Of a stretch of 64,000 nt of DNA, positions 37,290 to 46,691 are shown one piece after another. This DNA is from Halovibrio variabilis (GTDB lineage: Bacteria; Pseudomonadota; Gammaproteobacteria; Pseudomonadales; Halomonadaceae). Each line of letters opens with the position of its first letter. Position 1 is the first letter of the stretch. The notes under the pieces were generated by a model. The model was not told where the DNA came from. It saw only the letters and a program-made list of their open reading frames with translations, and searched no databases. The DNA is taken from contig NZ_BJXV01000009.1 in assembly GCF_007991175.1 (NCBI RefSeq), positions 180,054-244,053 of the forward strand. The letters run 5' to 3'. Position numbers and translations under genes: made by a program.

Positions 37290-37640
37290 ATTCCTTTCGC
37301 CGCCCAGCGACGCTTTTGAGAAACACGGGATCATTACCGATACCGGCAACAATGTCGCATCGCATGATTGTTAACCATGACCTCACTTATAACAGTTGGA
37401 AACTTGCCTAGCCAGATTAATCATGGTCCCCCGGCTGACCACCACGTTAATAACGCAGTGACGTTCCAGCGCGCTTACATATTAGCCAAACGCTCCCAGG
37501 ATAACCCGCTATACTCCGAAAAGCGGCCTTCCTCACGCCTAGCCTGTCGATCAGGCCAGGCAAGCCTCATACCCTCTCTGATGCCTTTTGCATCTGGGTA
37601 GCGAGGACTGAGAAGACCGAGCTTTCGCCAGGAGGCGATT
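37290..37640. other. Divergent intergenic region between cphB and the ATP-grasp gene
   Basis: This 351-bp stretch has no convincing gene. It must hold promoters for both directions. A TATACT (37510-37515) could be a -10 element for the rightward genes, without a good -35. No clear ArgR or NtrC site was found by eye. Confidence 0.35.
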
Positions 37641-38942
37641 ATGCGCAATCGGAATATTTTTGTTGTTGGGCTGGATGAACTGAATCGTCAACGGCTTGCA
37701 CATTTACGTGGGGCTGAACATTACCGGTTCCATGGCGTGATCGAACCAGAGGAAGTCAATGATACGGAAATCTTTCCTATCGAAGATATGCTGGCCAGCG
37801 CCGAAACCCAGCTGAAAGCATTTGGCGAGCCTATTGATGCCATTGTGGGCTATATGGATTTCCCCGTTTCGACCATGCTGCCGCTGCTCTGTGAGCGACT
37901 GGGCACGCCGTCGACCAGCCTTGAAAGTTTGCTCAAATGCGAGCACAAGTACTGGAGTCGGCTCGTTCAGAAAGAGGTGATAGGCGACTACATTCCCCGC
38001 TTCACCGCCTTTGACCCTTTCGACTCCGACGCCCTTCAGCGTATCGGCGAAGCCGGGCTGTATATGCCCTTCTTCGTCAAACCGATCAAATCCTCAGGCT
38101 CGCGACTGGGTTTTCGCATCGAAAGCCCCGAAGACTTCGCCTATGCGGTAGAGCGGCTATGCGAGGGCATCGGGACGATTTCAGAGCCGTTTAATTACGT
38201 GCTGGAACATGCCAACCTGCCGAAAAACGTCCGCTCGGTCGACGGTGGCCACTGCATGGCGGAAGAGATCATCGGCGGCTGGCAGTGTACGGTCGAGGGC
38301 TATGTCTTCCAGGGTGATGTTGTCCCGTATGGCATTGTCGACTCGATTCGCTACCCGCAGGTGCTGAGCTTTTTCTACTACCGCTATCCGTCGCGCCTTC
38401 CCCCGGCCATTCAAACCAAGATGCAGGACCTGACGCGTCAGATCATGGCCCATATCGGCTATGACAATGCGGCCTTCAACGTCGAGTACTTCTGGGATGA
38501 AGTGCAAGACCGCATCTGGCTGCTGGAGATCAATACCCGCGTCGCGCAATCGCACTGTGACCTGTTCGAAAAGGTCGACGGGGTCAGCCATCAGCAAGTG
38601 ACGGTGGACCTGGCGCTGGGGCAGTTGCCCGACATGCCGCACCGCCAAGGGGAATTTAAAGTCGCTGGGAAGTTCTTTTATCGGGTATTCTTCAGCGACG
38701 CCACCGTTAGCCAGGTTCCCAGTGCCGAGGCGATCGAAACGCTGCAGCAGACGTTTCCCGGCACCGTGATCACGCTCCAGGTCGAGGCCGGCATGCGCTT
38801 ATCCTCCCTGTCAGAGCAAGACAGTTACAGCTATGCCCTGGCGTACGTGTGGATGGGCGCAGACGACGATATCGCGCTGGAAGACAACTACGCGCGGCTT
38901 GCCGAGCAGCTCCATTTCGCTTTTGAAGACATCATCAGCTGA
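37641..38942 (+). CDS. ATP-grasp ligase of unknown substrate
   Basis: The 433-residue soluble protein begins with a Rossmann-like pre-ATP-grasp domain (IFVVGLDELNRQRLAHL) and then an ATP-grasp fold: Lys in FFVKPIKSSGSRLGF (about 150-165), the adenine hinge (VEGYVFQGDVVP), and the metal site NVEYFWDEV plus WLLEINTRV (about 275-300). Such enzymes join a carboxylate to an amine through an acyl-phosphate. It starts a two-gene unit with the CocE-like hydrolase and faces the cyanophycin operon. The start ATG follows AGGAGG. It is not CphA-like in sequence, and no product can be named. Confidence 0.8.
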   Translation: MRNRNIFVVGLDELNRQRLAHLRGAEHYRFHGVIEPEEVNDTEIFPIEDMLASAETQLKAFGEPIDAIVGYMDFPVSTMLPLLCERLGTPSTSLESLLKCEHKYWSRLVQKEVIGDYIPRFTAFDPFDSDALQRIGEAGLYMPFFVKPIKSSGSRLGFRIESPEDFAYAVERLCEGIGTISEPFNYVLEHANLPKNVRSVDGGHCMAEEIIGGWQCTVEGYVFQGDVVPYGIVDSIRYPQVLSFFYYRYPSRLPPAIQTKMQDLTRQIMAHIGYDNAAFNVEYFWDEVQDRIWLLEINTRVAQSHCDLFEKVDGVSHQQVTVDLALGQLPDMPHRQGEFKVAGKFFYRVFFSDATVSQVPSAEAIETLQQTFPGTVITLQVEAGMRLSSLSEQDSYSYALAYVWMGADDDIALEDNYARLAEQLHFAFEDIIS

Positions 38943-38983
38943 CAGGGTTGCGTCGTTTTACACAAACGTTAAGGAGCAGGTCC

Positions 38984-41026
38984 ATGCGCATCGTCAGCGA
39001 TTTTCCCCGCAACGTGCAGGAAGAAGAAAGCTGGATCACGCTGGCCGATGGCTGCCGGCTGGCAGTCCGTATCTGGCGCCCGGTGGATGCCGAGAGTGAC
39101 CCGGTACCCGCCATTCTTGAGTACCTGCCCTATCGTAAGCGCGACCTGACGGCGATGCGCGACGCCCAGACACACGCTTATTGGGCTGGCCACGGGTACG
39201 CCGGGGTGCGGGTCGACATGCGCGGCAGCGGCGAGTCGGACGGCGTGCTGACCGATGAATACCTGCAGCAGGAGCTCGACGATGGCGTCGAAATCCTGCA
39301 GTGGCTGGGTAAGCAACCCTGGTGTACCGGTGACGTCGGCATGATTGGCATCTCCTGGGGCGGTTTCAACGGCCTGCAGATCGCGGCGCTACAGCCGCCC
39401 GAGCTGAAGGCGGTTATTACGCTGTGTTCCACCGACGATCGCTACGCCGATGATGTCCACCACATGGGGGGCTGCCTGCTGGGCGACAACCTCTCCTGGG
39501 GCTCGACCATGTTCGATGGCAATACCTGCCCCCCCGACCCGCAGCTAGTCGGTGAGCGCTGGCGTGAGATGTGGATGGAGCGTCTGGAACACAGCGGGCT
39601 GTGGCTGTCGACCTGGCTCCAGCATCAGCGCCGCGATGACTATTGGAAGCATGGTTCGGTATGCGAGGATTTTTCCCTCATTCGCTGCCCTGTTTATGCC
39701 GTTAGCGGCTGGGCCGATGGCTACTGCAACGCCGTGTTCCGCCTGCTTGAGGGGCTCGACGTGCCGCGCAAAGGCCTGGTGGGGCCCTGGTCGCACAAGT
39801 ACCCCCACCTGGGCGTTCCCGGCCCGGCGATCGGTTTTTTGCAGGAAACGCTACGCTGGTGGGACTATTGGCTGAAGGGCAAGGAAACGGGGATCATGGA
39901 CGAGCCCATGCTGCGCGTGTGGATGCAGGACTCAATGCCGCCATCGGCCCGCTACAAGGAGCGCCCAGGCCGCTGGGTCACGGAACCGAGCTGGCCGTCG
40001 CCGCGGATCGAGCCGAAACACTTCCGGCTGACCAGCGGTCACGACCTGCTGCCTTTAGTGCAGAGCCCCGCCGGGCTGGGCGCGGACGTCGCGGTACCGC
40101 TCAGCATCCGTTCGCCGCTGTCAGTAGGCCTGTTTGCCGGTAAGTGGTGTTCTTATAATGCGCCACCTGATTTACCTCATGATCAACGTGACGAGGATGG
40201 CGGTGCGTTGATCTTCCAGACCGCCGGCCTTGATCAAGCCATTGAGATATGCGGGCAGCCGATTGTCGAACTCGACATCGAAGCCGATCAGCCGGTGGCG
40301 ATGGTAGCGGTCCGGCTCAGCGATATTGCCGAGGATGACAAGGCCACCCGAATTTCCTACGGCCTGCTCAACCTGACCCACCGTGACAGCGACGAATTTC
40401 CCCAGCCCCTGGAGCCCGGCAAGCGTTACCGCGTGCGCGTATCGCTTAAGCACATCGCCCAGAAGTTTCCCGTCGGCCACGCCATTCGGCTGTCGCTCTC
40501 GACCAGTTACTGGCCGTTGGCCTGGCCGTCGCCGGTTCCCGTCAAGCTGACCGTGCACCCAGGGGGCTGCCAGTTGATCCTGCCCAGCCGCGAACCGCAG
40601 CCCCAGGAAGAAGCGGCGCTGCCCGCGTTTGGCGAACCGGAAGGCGCACCGCCACTCGCCGTGAGCCTGTTACAGCCCAGCCAGGAAACCTGGCGGGTGA
40701 TACGCGACCTGGCCCAGGACCAGACCACGCTTGAGGTCATCAATGACGAAGGCATCTTCCGTCTCGAGGATATCGATCTCGAGCTCTCGTCACGGGTGAC
40801 TGAGCGCTACACCTATTCTTACGGCAACTACGACAGCCTCAGCGGCTGGACCGAGTGGGAACGTCGTTTCCGGCGCGGTGACTGGGAAGTCCGCAGCTTG
40901 ACCCGCACCTTGATGACATCGAATGCCACCAGCTTTCGCTTGCGGGCGACTCTGGATGCCTTCGAGGGCGACAGCCGGGTTTTTTCCAAAAGTTGGGACG
41001 AGGAAATCCCGCGCGACCTGGTTTAA
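38984..41026 (+). CDS. CocE/NonD-type alpha/beta hydrolase (X-Pro dipeptidyl-peptidase S15 fold)
   Basis: The 680-residue protein has the S15 alpha/beta-hydrolase core and a C-terminal jelly-roll domain (about 410-560). The catalytic triad is probably Ser124 (GISWGG), Asp245 (SGWADGY) and His271 (GPWSHKYPH). The family includes cocaine esterase, alpha-amino-acid ester hydrolase and X-Pro dipeptidyl peptidase, so cleavage of an ester or amide is expected. No signal peptide is seen. The start at 38984 has AAGGAG. It follows the ATP-grasp gene by 41 bp, which suggests that it handles the same compound. Confidence 0.85.
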   Translation: MRIVSDFPRNVQEEESWITLADGCRLAVRIWRPVDAESDPVPAILEYLPYRKRDLTAMRDAQTHAYWAGHGYAGVRVDMRGSGESDGVLTDEYLQQELDDGVEILQWLGKQPWCTGDVGMIGISWGGFNGLQIAALQPPELKAVITLCSTDDRYADDVHHMGGCLLGDNLSWGSTMFDGNTCPPDPQLVGERWREMWMERLEHSGLWLSTWLQHQRRDDYWKHGSVCEDFSLIRCPVYAVSGWADGYCNAVFRLLEGLDVPRKGLVGPWSHKYPHLGVPGPAIGFLQETLRWWDYWLKGKETGIMDEPMLRVWMQDSMPPSARYKERPGRWVTEPSWPSPRIEPKHFRLTSGHDLLPLVQSPAGLGADVAVPLSIRSPLSVGLFAGKWCSYNAPPDLPHDQRDEDGGALIFQTAGLDQAIEICGQPIVELDIEADQPVAMVAVRLSDIAEDDKATRISYGLLNLTHRDSDEFPQPLEPGKRYRVRVSLKHIAQKFPVGHAIRLSLSTSYWPLAWPSPVPVKLTVHPGGCQLILPSREPQPQEEAALPAFGEPEGAPPLAVSLLQPSQETWRVIRDLAQDQTTLEVINDEGIFRLEDIDLELSSRVTERYTYSYGNYDSLSGWTEWERRFRRGDWEVRSLTRTLMTSNATSFRLRATLDAFEGDSRVFSKSWDEEIPRDLV

Positions 41027-41056
41027 GCCGATCGAGACGCCAGACGTTGAGCAGTA

Positions 41057-41398
41057 TTACGCTTTCGTCACCTTCACCGCGGTTCCTGTAGCAACCAAGA
41101 ACAGCATCGACTTACCGCCGCCTGAAATCTCGCTGTAATCAAGGTCAATGCCAATCACAGCGTTAGCGCCCATCTGAGCGGCCTCTGCGCGCAATTCATC
41201 AAGGCAAGCAACGCGCGCATCACGCAAGGCGTTCTGAGATGATTTATTGCGACCGCCAAAGAAGTCGCGAAAGCCCGCGAACATATCCTTTAACACGTTC
41301 ATGCCGAACACACACTCAGACGAAACAATATCGATATGGTCGGTTACTCGGTAGCCTTCAAGGTGTGACGAGGTGGTAAGAATCACTTGCTGCGACAT
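41057..41398 (-). CDS. ybjQ: YbjQ-family (DUF74, putative heavy-metal-binding) protein
   Basis: The 113-residue protein starts with [22 protein letters not shown] and has the family core [15 protein letters not shown]. Members form pentamers and are called heavy-metal-binding by prediction only. It is convergent with the CocE-like gene, with 30 bp between stops, and borders the ter-type cluster on its right. Confidence 0.85.
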   Translation of the reverse strand: MSQQVILTTSSHLEGYRVTDHIDIVSSECVFGMNVLKDMFAGFRDFFGGRNKSSQNALRDARVACLDELRAEAAQMGANAVIGIDLDYSEISGGGKSMLFLVATGTAVKVTKA

Positions 41399-41781
41399 AG
41401 ATAGGTGCCTCGTTATCGGTTAATGGGTCCTGCATTCAATAAGCGCGTTCTGCATTGGCTGACTGGCTAACTATGCAGAGGCTGTCGCCTGGTGGCAATG
41501 GAAACCTTCTGAGTCGCCTTGCTGCTTTTCGCCCTTGACAGCGGCTTCCGGTGCCACTCTGCTGCCTGCTGATTCGGTCGGGGCAGAGTTGCCGACGACG
41601 CTCACGAATGTCATTATCACTGGCAGCTCAAAAGCGATTGCACTGATGGTCAGCCAATACACTGTCGATTTGCTGTGCCCATCACAGAAAACCTGCCAAA
41701 GCCTTACCGCCAAGCCCAATAGACATCGCGCTGGATAGGCACTGGTCGCTACAAACACCTTGACCCTAAGGGAAATGATCA
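41399..41781. other. Intergenic region with no supported gene
   Basis: The 383 bp between ybjQ and the DUF1523 gene contain short frames on both strands, none with a good ribosome-binding site or recognisable sequence. Divergent promoters are expected here, but none stands out. Confidence 0.4.
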
Positions 41782-42435
41782 ATGAAACGCCTTGGATATG
41801 CCCTGGTTGGCGCTGTTTTGATCGCAGTCGGCGCCGCTTTGTACTATGCCCTGCCGCAGGTTGATGTCGTACGCCTGATTGGTACCGATGTTAAGCGGGT
41901 CGATACCCAGCAGAACAACGTGGACAGTGAATCCGATGGCTCCGTCAGCACCATGGATGTGTACTTTATCCTTGCCGAAAACCAGCAAGGTGATCCGCGC
42001 AATTATCGCAACGAAGATGCACTTTTGTACGGCAAATTCGATAGCTCCGACCTGCACACGCGTGCCCGCTCGATTTCACAGAACGAGGATAACCTGGTGG
42101 CCGTTCGGCATTATGGATGGCGTATTCCGATCTTCTCGATGTTTCCGAACGCCGTGAAGGTCTGGCAGGTCGAGCCGGGCTACCGTCACTTTCCGCTGTT
42201 CAACATCGTTGTCCTGACCTTGCTGGCATTGGGGGGAGTTTATGTCGCCTGGCGGGTTCGTAGCGCGGTCCGGCAACGGCATGCCCGTCGCGAGGCAGCG
42301 CGCGCCGAACGAGAAGCTCAAGCAGAGCAGGCACGTGTTGCCAGCCGTAACAACGATGACAGTCAGCGCGCGCGTGATGATTTCCTGTCGGGCAGTGACA
42401 GCTCCGGGCATCAGGAAGACAGAGGATCATCGTGA
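41782..42435 (+). CDS. DUF1523-family membrane protein
   Basis: The 217-residue protein has an N-terminal membrane helix (YALVGAVLIAVGAALYYAL), the DUF1523 signature YALPQVDVVRLIGTDVKR, a periplasmic-type middle domain, a second helix near 135-155 (FNIVVLTLLALGGVYVAWRV), and a charged C-terminal tail of Arg, Glu and Gln. The function of the family is unknown. AAGGGAAA precedes the ATG. It lies in the same direction as terB and may belong with the ter-type genes. Confidence 0.75.
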   Translation: MKRLGYALVGAVLIAVGAALYYALPQVDVVRLIGTDVKRVDTQQNNVDSESDGSVSTMDVYFILAENQQGDPRNYRNEDALLYGKFDSSDLHTRARSISQNEDNLVAVRHYGWRIPIFSMFPNAVKVWQVEPGYRHFPLFNIVVLTLLALGGVYVAWRVRSAVRQRHARREAARAEREAQAEQARVASRNNDDSQRARDDFLSGSDSSGHQEDRGSS

Positions 42436-42653
42436 TGGAACGCCACCGGCCATCTGGTCGACGAGACGAAAGATGCTGCGTTGTGTCACTATACGCTGAC
42501 TGATCAATGCCTTCATACGGCGTCGTTATGGCATCAACGACTACCGCACGCCATGCTAAGTATCCGCCTTGCGGATCTTATAAAGACGCTGGATAGGCTA
42601 TCTGATCAAGCCCCCTAAGTTTCAATGTTTCATTATCAAACTGGAGAAGCAAC

Positions 42654-43106
42654 ATGGCACTTGATTGGCTAAAAGAAAACGTTACTAAGGCACGGGAAAA
42701 CCTGACGGCTGAGGTAGCGAAGTTCAAAAACCGTACCTTTATGGAAGCAATTGTCTCCGGCTGTGCGCTCGTAGCCGCGGCTGACGGCTCAGTCGATGCC
42801 TCAGAAAAACAAAAGATGGCCGCTTTTCTGGAGCGCTCGGACGAGCTGAAGCACTTCGACATCCGGCAGGTGATTGAAGTGTTCAACAAAGCCGTTGGCG
42901 ATTTTGAATTCGATCATGCCATCGGCAAGGCCAATGCACTGCAAACCGTCGGCAAGGTACGCGGTAAGGAAGATCAAGCCCGAGTCATTGTCCGTGTCGT
43001 GTGCGCTATCGGTGCGGCCGATGGGGATTTCGATGCCGACGAGAAAGCCGTGGTACGAGAAATCGCCCAGGAGCTTGGCCTCAAGCCTGAAGAATTCGAT
43101 CTATAA
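42654..43106 (+). CDS. terB: TerB-family tellurite resistance / stress protein
   Basis: The 150-residue soluble helical protein has the TerB repeat: ALVAAADGSVDASEKQKM and AIGAADGDFDADEKAVVREI, each with the conserved acidic cluster thought to bind a metal ion. The start has CTGGAG. In ter operons TerB associates at the membrane with TerC and TerD proteins; here it is followed after 63 bp by a cation exchanger instead of TerC. Confidence 0.9.
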   Translation: MALDWLKENVTKARENLTAEVAKFKNRTFMEAIVSGCALVAAADGSVDASEKQKMAAFLERSDELKHFDIRQVIEVFNKAVGDFEFDHAIGKANALQTVGKVRGKEDQARVIVRVVCAIGAADGDFDADEKAVVREIAQELGLKPEEFDL

Positions 43107-43169
43107 CCCCTTCCACCACACAAACCGTCGTCCTCTCTTTTCGCCGTTGTTTATTTTTCAGGAACCAAC

Positions 43170-44147
43170 ATGCACGAACTCAGCACCTACCAACTTTCCC
43201 TGATTGCATTTGGCGCAATCGCTTTTGGCGTTTGGATGCTGATCAAGGGAGGGGATTGGACGGTCGATAATGCCGTGACGGTGGCCGGACGGTCGGGATT
43301 ATCAAAGCTTTTCATTGCTGCCACCGTTCTGGCGTTCGGCACCTCAGCGCCGGAACTTTTCACCTCTGTCAACGCCAACCTGTCTGGTTTTCCCGGCATT
43401 TCGGTTGGCAACGTGATTGGCTCAAACATTGCCAACGTATTGATGGTGATTGCGGTGTCAGCCCTGATTGCACCTGTCGTCTTCAGACGCGCCGATGTAG
43501 GGCTGGACACGGTCGTCATGCTGGTCGCCACAGCAGGCATGACGGCGGCGGTAATTGCCGGCACTCTGCCAGCCTGGGGAGGTCTGGTGATGGTTATCGT
43601 GCTTGCCGGTTACGTGTTCTACCAGTACAAGGCGAGCAAGCTCGACGTAGACGAAGTGGAAGAGCACGATGCCGGCAGCCGTTTTCCGGGACTTATGCTG
43701 CTTGTCGGTATCGTCACCCTGCTGATCGGATCCGAGATTCTGGTTCAGGGAGCGGTTGCCGGAGGGATCGCCCTCGGCGTGCCCGAAGCCGTAATCGGCA
43801 TGACCCTTATTGCCTTCGGCACCTCGCTGCCTGAATTGACCGCCTGTGTAGCTGCCGCTCGCAAAGGCCAGAACGACATGATCGTAGGCGGCATCATTGG
43901 CAGCAACATCTTCAATATTCTCTCGGTATTGGCACTGTCTGCCGTCGCCAAGCCTTTGCTGATCGATCCACGTTTTGCGTCCTTCGACATTTACGCCGTC
44001 GTGCTTGTAACCCTTGTTTTTGCGGCCTTCCTGCTCTTCGTAGGTAAGATCGGCCGTATAGCAGGCGGGATCATGGCAGCGTGCTATATCGCCTTCATTA
44101 TCGCGCAGTACACGGTGGCTGACAGCGTACTGGCGGCGACGCTCTGA
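43170..44147 (+). CDS. Na+/Ca2+ exchanger of the CaCA family (YrbG-like)
   Basis: The 325-residue membrane protein has about ten helices in two inverted halves. The alpha-repeats are plain: FGTSAPELFTSVNANL with GNVIGSNIANVLMV, and FGTSLPELTACVAA with GGIIGSNIFNILSV. The two Glu residues of these motifs coordinate Ca2+ in the family. It should expel Ca2+ in exchange for Na+ or H+. It follows terB in the same direction. CaCA exchangers are not a standard part of ter operons, and its place here is notable because TerD domains bind Ca2+. Confidence 0.9.
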   Translation: MHELSTYQLSLIAFGAIAFGVWMLIKGGDWTVDNAVTVAGRSGLSKLFIAATVLAFGTSAPELFTSVNANLSGFPGISVGNVIGSNIANVLMVIAVSALIAPVVFRRADVGLDTVVMLVATAGMTAAVIAGTLPAWGGLVMVIVLAGYVFYQYKASKLDVDEVEEHDAGSRFPGLMLLVGIVTLLIGSEILVQGAVAGGIALGVPEAVIGMTLIAFGTSLPELTACVAAARKGQNDMIVGGIIGSNIFNILSVLALSAVAKPLLIDPRFASFDIYAVVLVTLVFAAFLLFVGKIGRIAGGIMAACYIAFIIAQYTVADSVLAATL

Positions 44148-44198
44148 GTTAACGTATCGACAGATTGCGCAAAAGGAGGCCCGTAAGACTCGGCGTCG

Positions 44199-45389
44199 TT
44201 ACTTAGTGCTCGCTTTCCACTGGAAGCCAAAACCATAATGGTTATCCGCTGGCTTGTGACTGCCGAAGTAGTTCACCTCTTTGGAAATATTCAGGGCCCC
44301 GTTTTGGTTCTCCAGCATCGCAATCACACAGAAGTTCTCGTTTTTACCGCTGGCGTCCATGCGGATTTCGATTTCAGGCTGATCAGGCGCTTTGATCGAT
44401 ACGCGTCCGTTGGTCTGCGCCCAGTTGGCAACGCCTTCATAAATGAAGGCAAAGATCATCACACGCTTGATGTCACCCCAATGCTGGCCATTCAGGTATA
44501 AGTTCTCGCCTTGGTTCACTGACCCCGTGCGATCGTCGCCATCAAGAAAGATATAGGGCGCCCTTTCCAGGCTGCCGAAGTTATTACCAAGGGCTTGAAC
44601 AATCCCTTTGGTGCCGTCTTTAAACTCGAACATACAGCCAAGATCAAGATCGACGCCCCCCTGCTTGCCGCCCAGTAACGATCCAAATAGGCCTTTTTTG
44701 CTGGCGCCCGCCCCGGCGGTTTGATCCCAGTTGAGGTTCACATGGATTTTGCCAAACGTGGCTGATTTTTTCTCAAGCGAAATAGTGTCGCCCTTTTTAT
44801 CCAGGGTGATCTTGCTGAGATTAATCGATAGTTTCTCCTGGGGTTTGGGAGGGGCGGGGGCCGGTGTTGGCGTGGGAGCTGGCTTGGAATTACTGTCGAC
44901 ATCGACGCCAAAATGCTCGGCAAGCGGCGCCATGCCGCCAGCAAAGCCCTGGTCCACGACCTTCACTTTCCACTCGCCGTTGCGACGGTACAACTCGCAC
45001 ACGATGAGCGACTTCTCCTGGCGGCCAGTGCCTTGCCCACTGAATTCAAACTGATCAGCGTTACCCTTAAGGTCAAAACGGTAGCCGCTTGACAACGCTG
45101 ATAGCCCAGGCTCAACGGTGAGGACGAAGGCTATACGCTCAAGGTGGCCGGGCACCTTGCTCAGATCTACCGAAAATGTCGACCCATCTTTTTGTTCTAC
45201 GCCACCTGACGGGTGCTTGGGTTGGTTGAAGAAGATGAAGTCATCATCGCTCGACACCTTACCGGTGTTAGCCAGCAGAATGGCTGAGGCGTCTAGGCTA
45301 GCACCTTGGTCGTTTCCCACGGCGAGACTAAACGTAAGCTGTGCGTCATTAAGTTTGGCGTTCTGCCCTGCAATCAGTTGGGTACCCAT
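44199..45389 (-). CDS. terA: TerA-type protein with two TerD-like domains
   Basis: The 396-residue protein carries an N-terminal TerD-like domain (about 1-165: LDASAILLANTGKVSSDDDFIFFN, CELYRRNGEWKVKVVDQGF), a Pro/Ala linker (PAPTPTPAPAPPKP), and a second TerD-like domain (about 185-396: SATFGKIHVNLNWD, GVDLDLGCMFEF), the TerA layout. TerD domains bind Ca2+ through clustered Asp residues. The start is the ATG at 45389 (AAGGGAAG upstream); the TTG just before it is less likely. It is convergent with the exchanger and divergent from terD. Confidence 0.9.
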   Translation of the reverse strand: MGTQLIAGQNAKLNDAQLTFSLAVGNDQGASLDASAILLANTGKVSSDDDFIFFNQPKHPSGGVEQKDGSTFSVDLSKVPGHLERIAFVLTVEPGLSALSSGYRFDLKGNADQFEFSGQGTGRQEKSLIVCELYRRNGEWKVKVVDQGFAGGMAPLAEHFGVDVDSNSKPAPTPTPAPAPPKPQEKLSINLSKITLDKKGDTISLEKKSATFGKIHVNLNWDQTAGAGASKKGLFGSLLGGKQGGVDLDLGCMFEFKDGTKGIVQALGNNFGSLERAPYIFLDGDDRTGSVNQGENLYLNGQHWGDIKRVMIFAFIYEGVANWAQTNGRVSIKAPDQPEIEIRMDASGKNENFCVIAMLENQNGALNISKEVNYFGSHKPADNHYGFGFQWKASTK

Positions 45390-45943
45390 CAATTATTCTT
45401 CCCTTAACAGCGTCGACAATCGTCTAATGAAATGTTGCCGAGTGATTGATTCATTTAATGTTTACGTTGAGTGACTGCACCACCTTAGCCACATACACAC
45501 CTACTTGTCCCACCCTTAAATACCTTACACCTTACGATGCCTCAGGGTTTTCAAAATTCAATTTAACGTACGTTGAACGTACCAGGAAGGTCTAATGCAT
45601 TGCCGACGCTGAGCCAGCTCGAGGGCATAACCACCATTCGTCACGTTACGACGCAACTCACGGCTTATTGTGCTGTCATGAAGACAGGGCGCCTGGCGAC
45701 CTATCGCTGGCTCAAACCTACCCCAATACAAGCGAGAATCTGGTATCGTTGGGGCTGGATCAGCAATCGGTATCCCATGGTCGTCAGTGGGCTTTACAAG
45801 GACGATGGCTAATAACGCTTTGCAGCCAAGAACACTAGTTTTGCTGGTGACTTCTACCCAGTTAAGGTCTGCGACAAGACCTTTCTAGGGCTAAGCGTGT
45901 GCTTAGCCCGTTTCTCTCGCAACTAATGATGAGGCACTAACAC
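45390..45943. other. Long divergent region between terA and terD
   Basis: The 554 bp hold no gene that can be supported. One open frame (45573-45812) lacks a ribosome-binding site and known relatives. The hairpin at 45888-45909 and promoters for both sides are expected to lie here. Confidence 0.4.
45888..45909 (+). promoter_or_regulatory. Perfect hairpin in the terD leader
   Basis: GGGCTAAGC (45888-45896) pairs with GCTTAGCCC (45901-45909) around GTGT, followed by GTTTC. It ends 34 bp before the terD start. It could be an intrinsic terminator or attenuator of a leader transcript, or a stabilising 5' structure. Confidence 0.55.
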
Positions 45944-46522
45944 ATGTCAATTTCGCTCTCCAAAGGCGGTAACATTTCGCTGAGCAAAGAATCACCCGGT
46001 ATCAAGCAAATCCGTATCGGCCTGGGTTGGGATCCTCGCGTCACCACCGGTCAGGACTTTGATCTAGATGCCAGCGTTTTTCTACTCAATAGCGATGGCA
46101 AGTGCCGCAGTGATAAAGACTTCATTTTCTACAATAATCTAAAATCTGCCGACGGTTCTGTTGAGCACACCGGCGATAACCTCACGGGTGAAGGCGAAGG
46201 CGATGATGAAGTCATCAAGGTCGACCTATCCACGGTGCCCGCTGACGTCGACAAAATTGCTATCACGGTCACCATCCACGATTCCGCTGCACGTGGCCAG
46301 AACTTCGGTCAGGTTGATAACGCCTTCGCTCGTGTTATCAATGAAGACAATAATCAAGAAGTCGTTCGTTACGACCTGTCAGAAGATTACTCGATTGAAG
46401 ATGCCATGATTTTCTGTGAGCTTTACCGTAACAACGGCGAATGGAAGTTCCGCGCCATCGGTCAAGGCTTTAGCGGTGGTCTGGGCGACCTCGCCTCCAA
46501 GTATGGCTTAAGCGCCTCTTAA
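45944..46522 (+). CDS. terD: TerD-family Ca2+-binding stress protein
   Basis: The 192-residue protein is a single TerD domain of the TerD/TerE type: SISLSKGGNISLSKE, RIGLGWDPR, DFDLDASVFLLN, SDKDFIFYNNL, GDNLTGEGEGDDEVIKVDL and FCELYRNNGEWKFRAIGQGF. The Asp clusters form the known twin Ca2+ sites. GATGAGG precedes the start. A hairpin follows the stop, and the biosynthetic genes begin 169 bp later. Confidence 0.93.
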   Translation: MSISLSKGGNISLSKESPGIKQIRIGLGWDPRVTTGQDFDLDASVFLLNSDGKCRSDKDFIFYNNLKSADGSVEHTGDNLTGEGEGDDEVIKVDLSTVPADVDKIAITVTIHDSAARGQNFGQVDNAFARVINEDNNQEVVRYDLSEDYSIEDAMIFCELYRNNGEWKFRAIGQGFSGGLGDLASKYGLSAS

Positions 46523-46532
46523 ACGAGCGTAA

Positions 46533-46556
46533 GAGTGGGAGCGGAGACTCCCACTC
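46533..46556 (+). terminator. Hairpin after terD
   Basis: GAGTGGGAG (46533-46541) pairs perfectly with CTCCCACTC (46548-46556) over a six-base loop. No T-run follows, so it may limit read-through or protect the terD 3' end. Confidence 0.5.
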
Positions 46557-46691
46557 ATCCAAGCCACTTACCCTAACGCGACTTTTAAATGACACTAGCT
46601 TCCGGTGTTGAGCGATGTTTGTTCTGAAAAGCTGTTTCTGGCGCGATCAAGTGGTTTTTCAGAGCCTATACACTGATTGGAATACTGTTCT

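Noticed and set aside
41471..41782. Minus-strand 103-codon frame with one hydrophobic stretch upstream of the DUF1523 gene
   Set aside because: There is no clear start or ribosome-binding site, and it would occupy the only promoter space for the neighbouring genes. It remains possible.
45573..45812. 79-codon open frame in the terA-terD gap
   Set aside because: It begins at a non-ATG codon without a ribosome-binding site, and the product resembles nothing I know.
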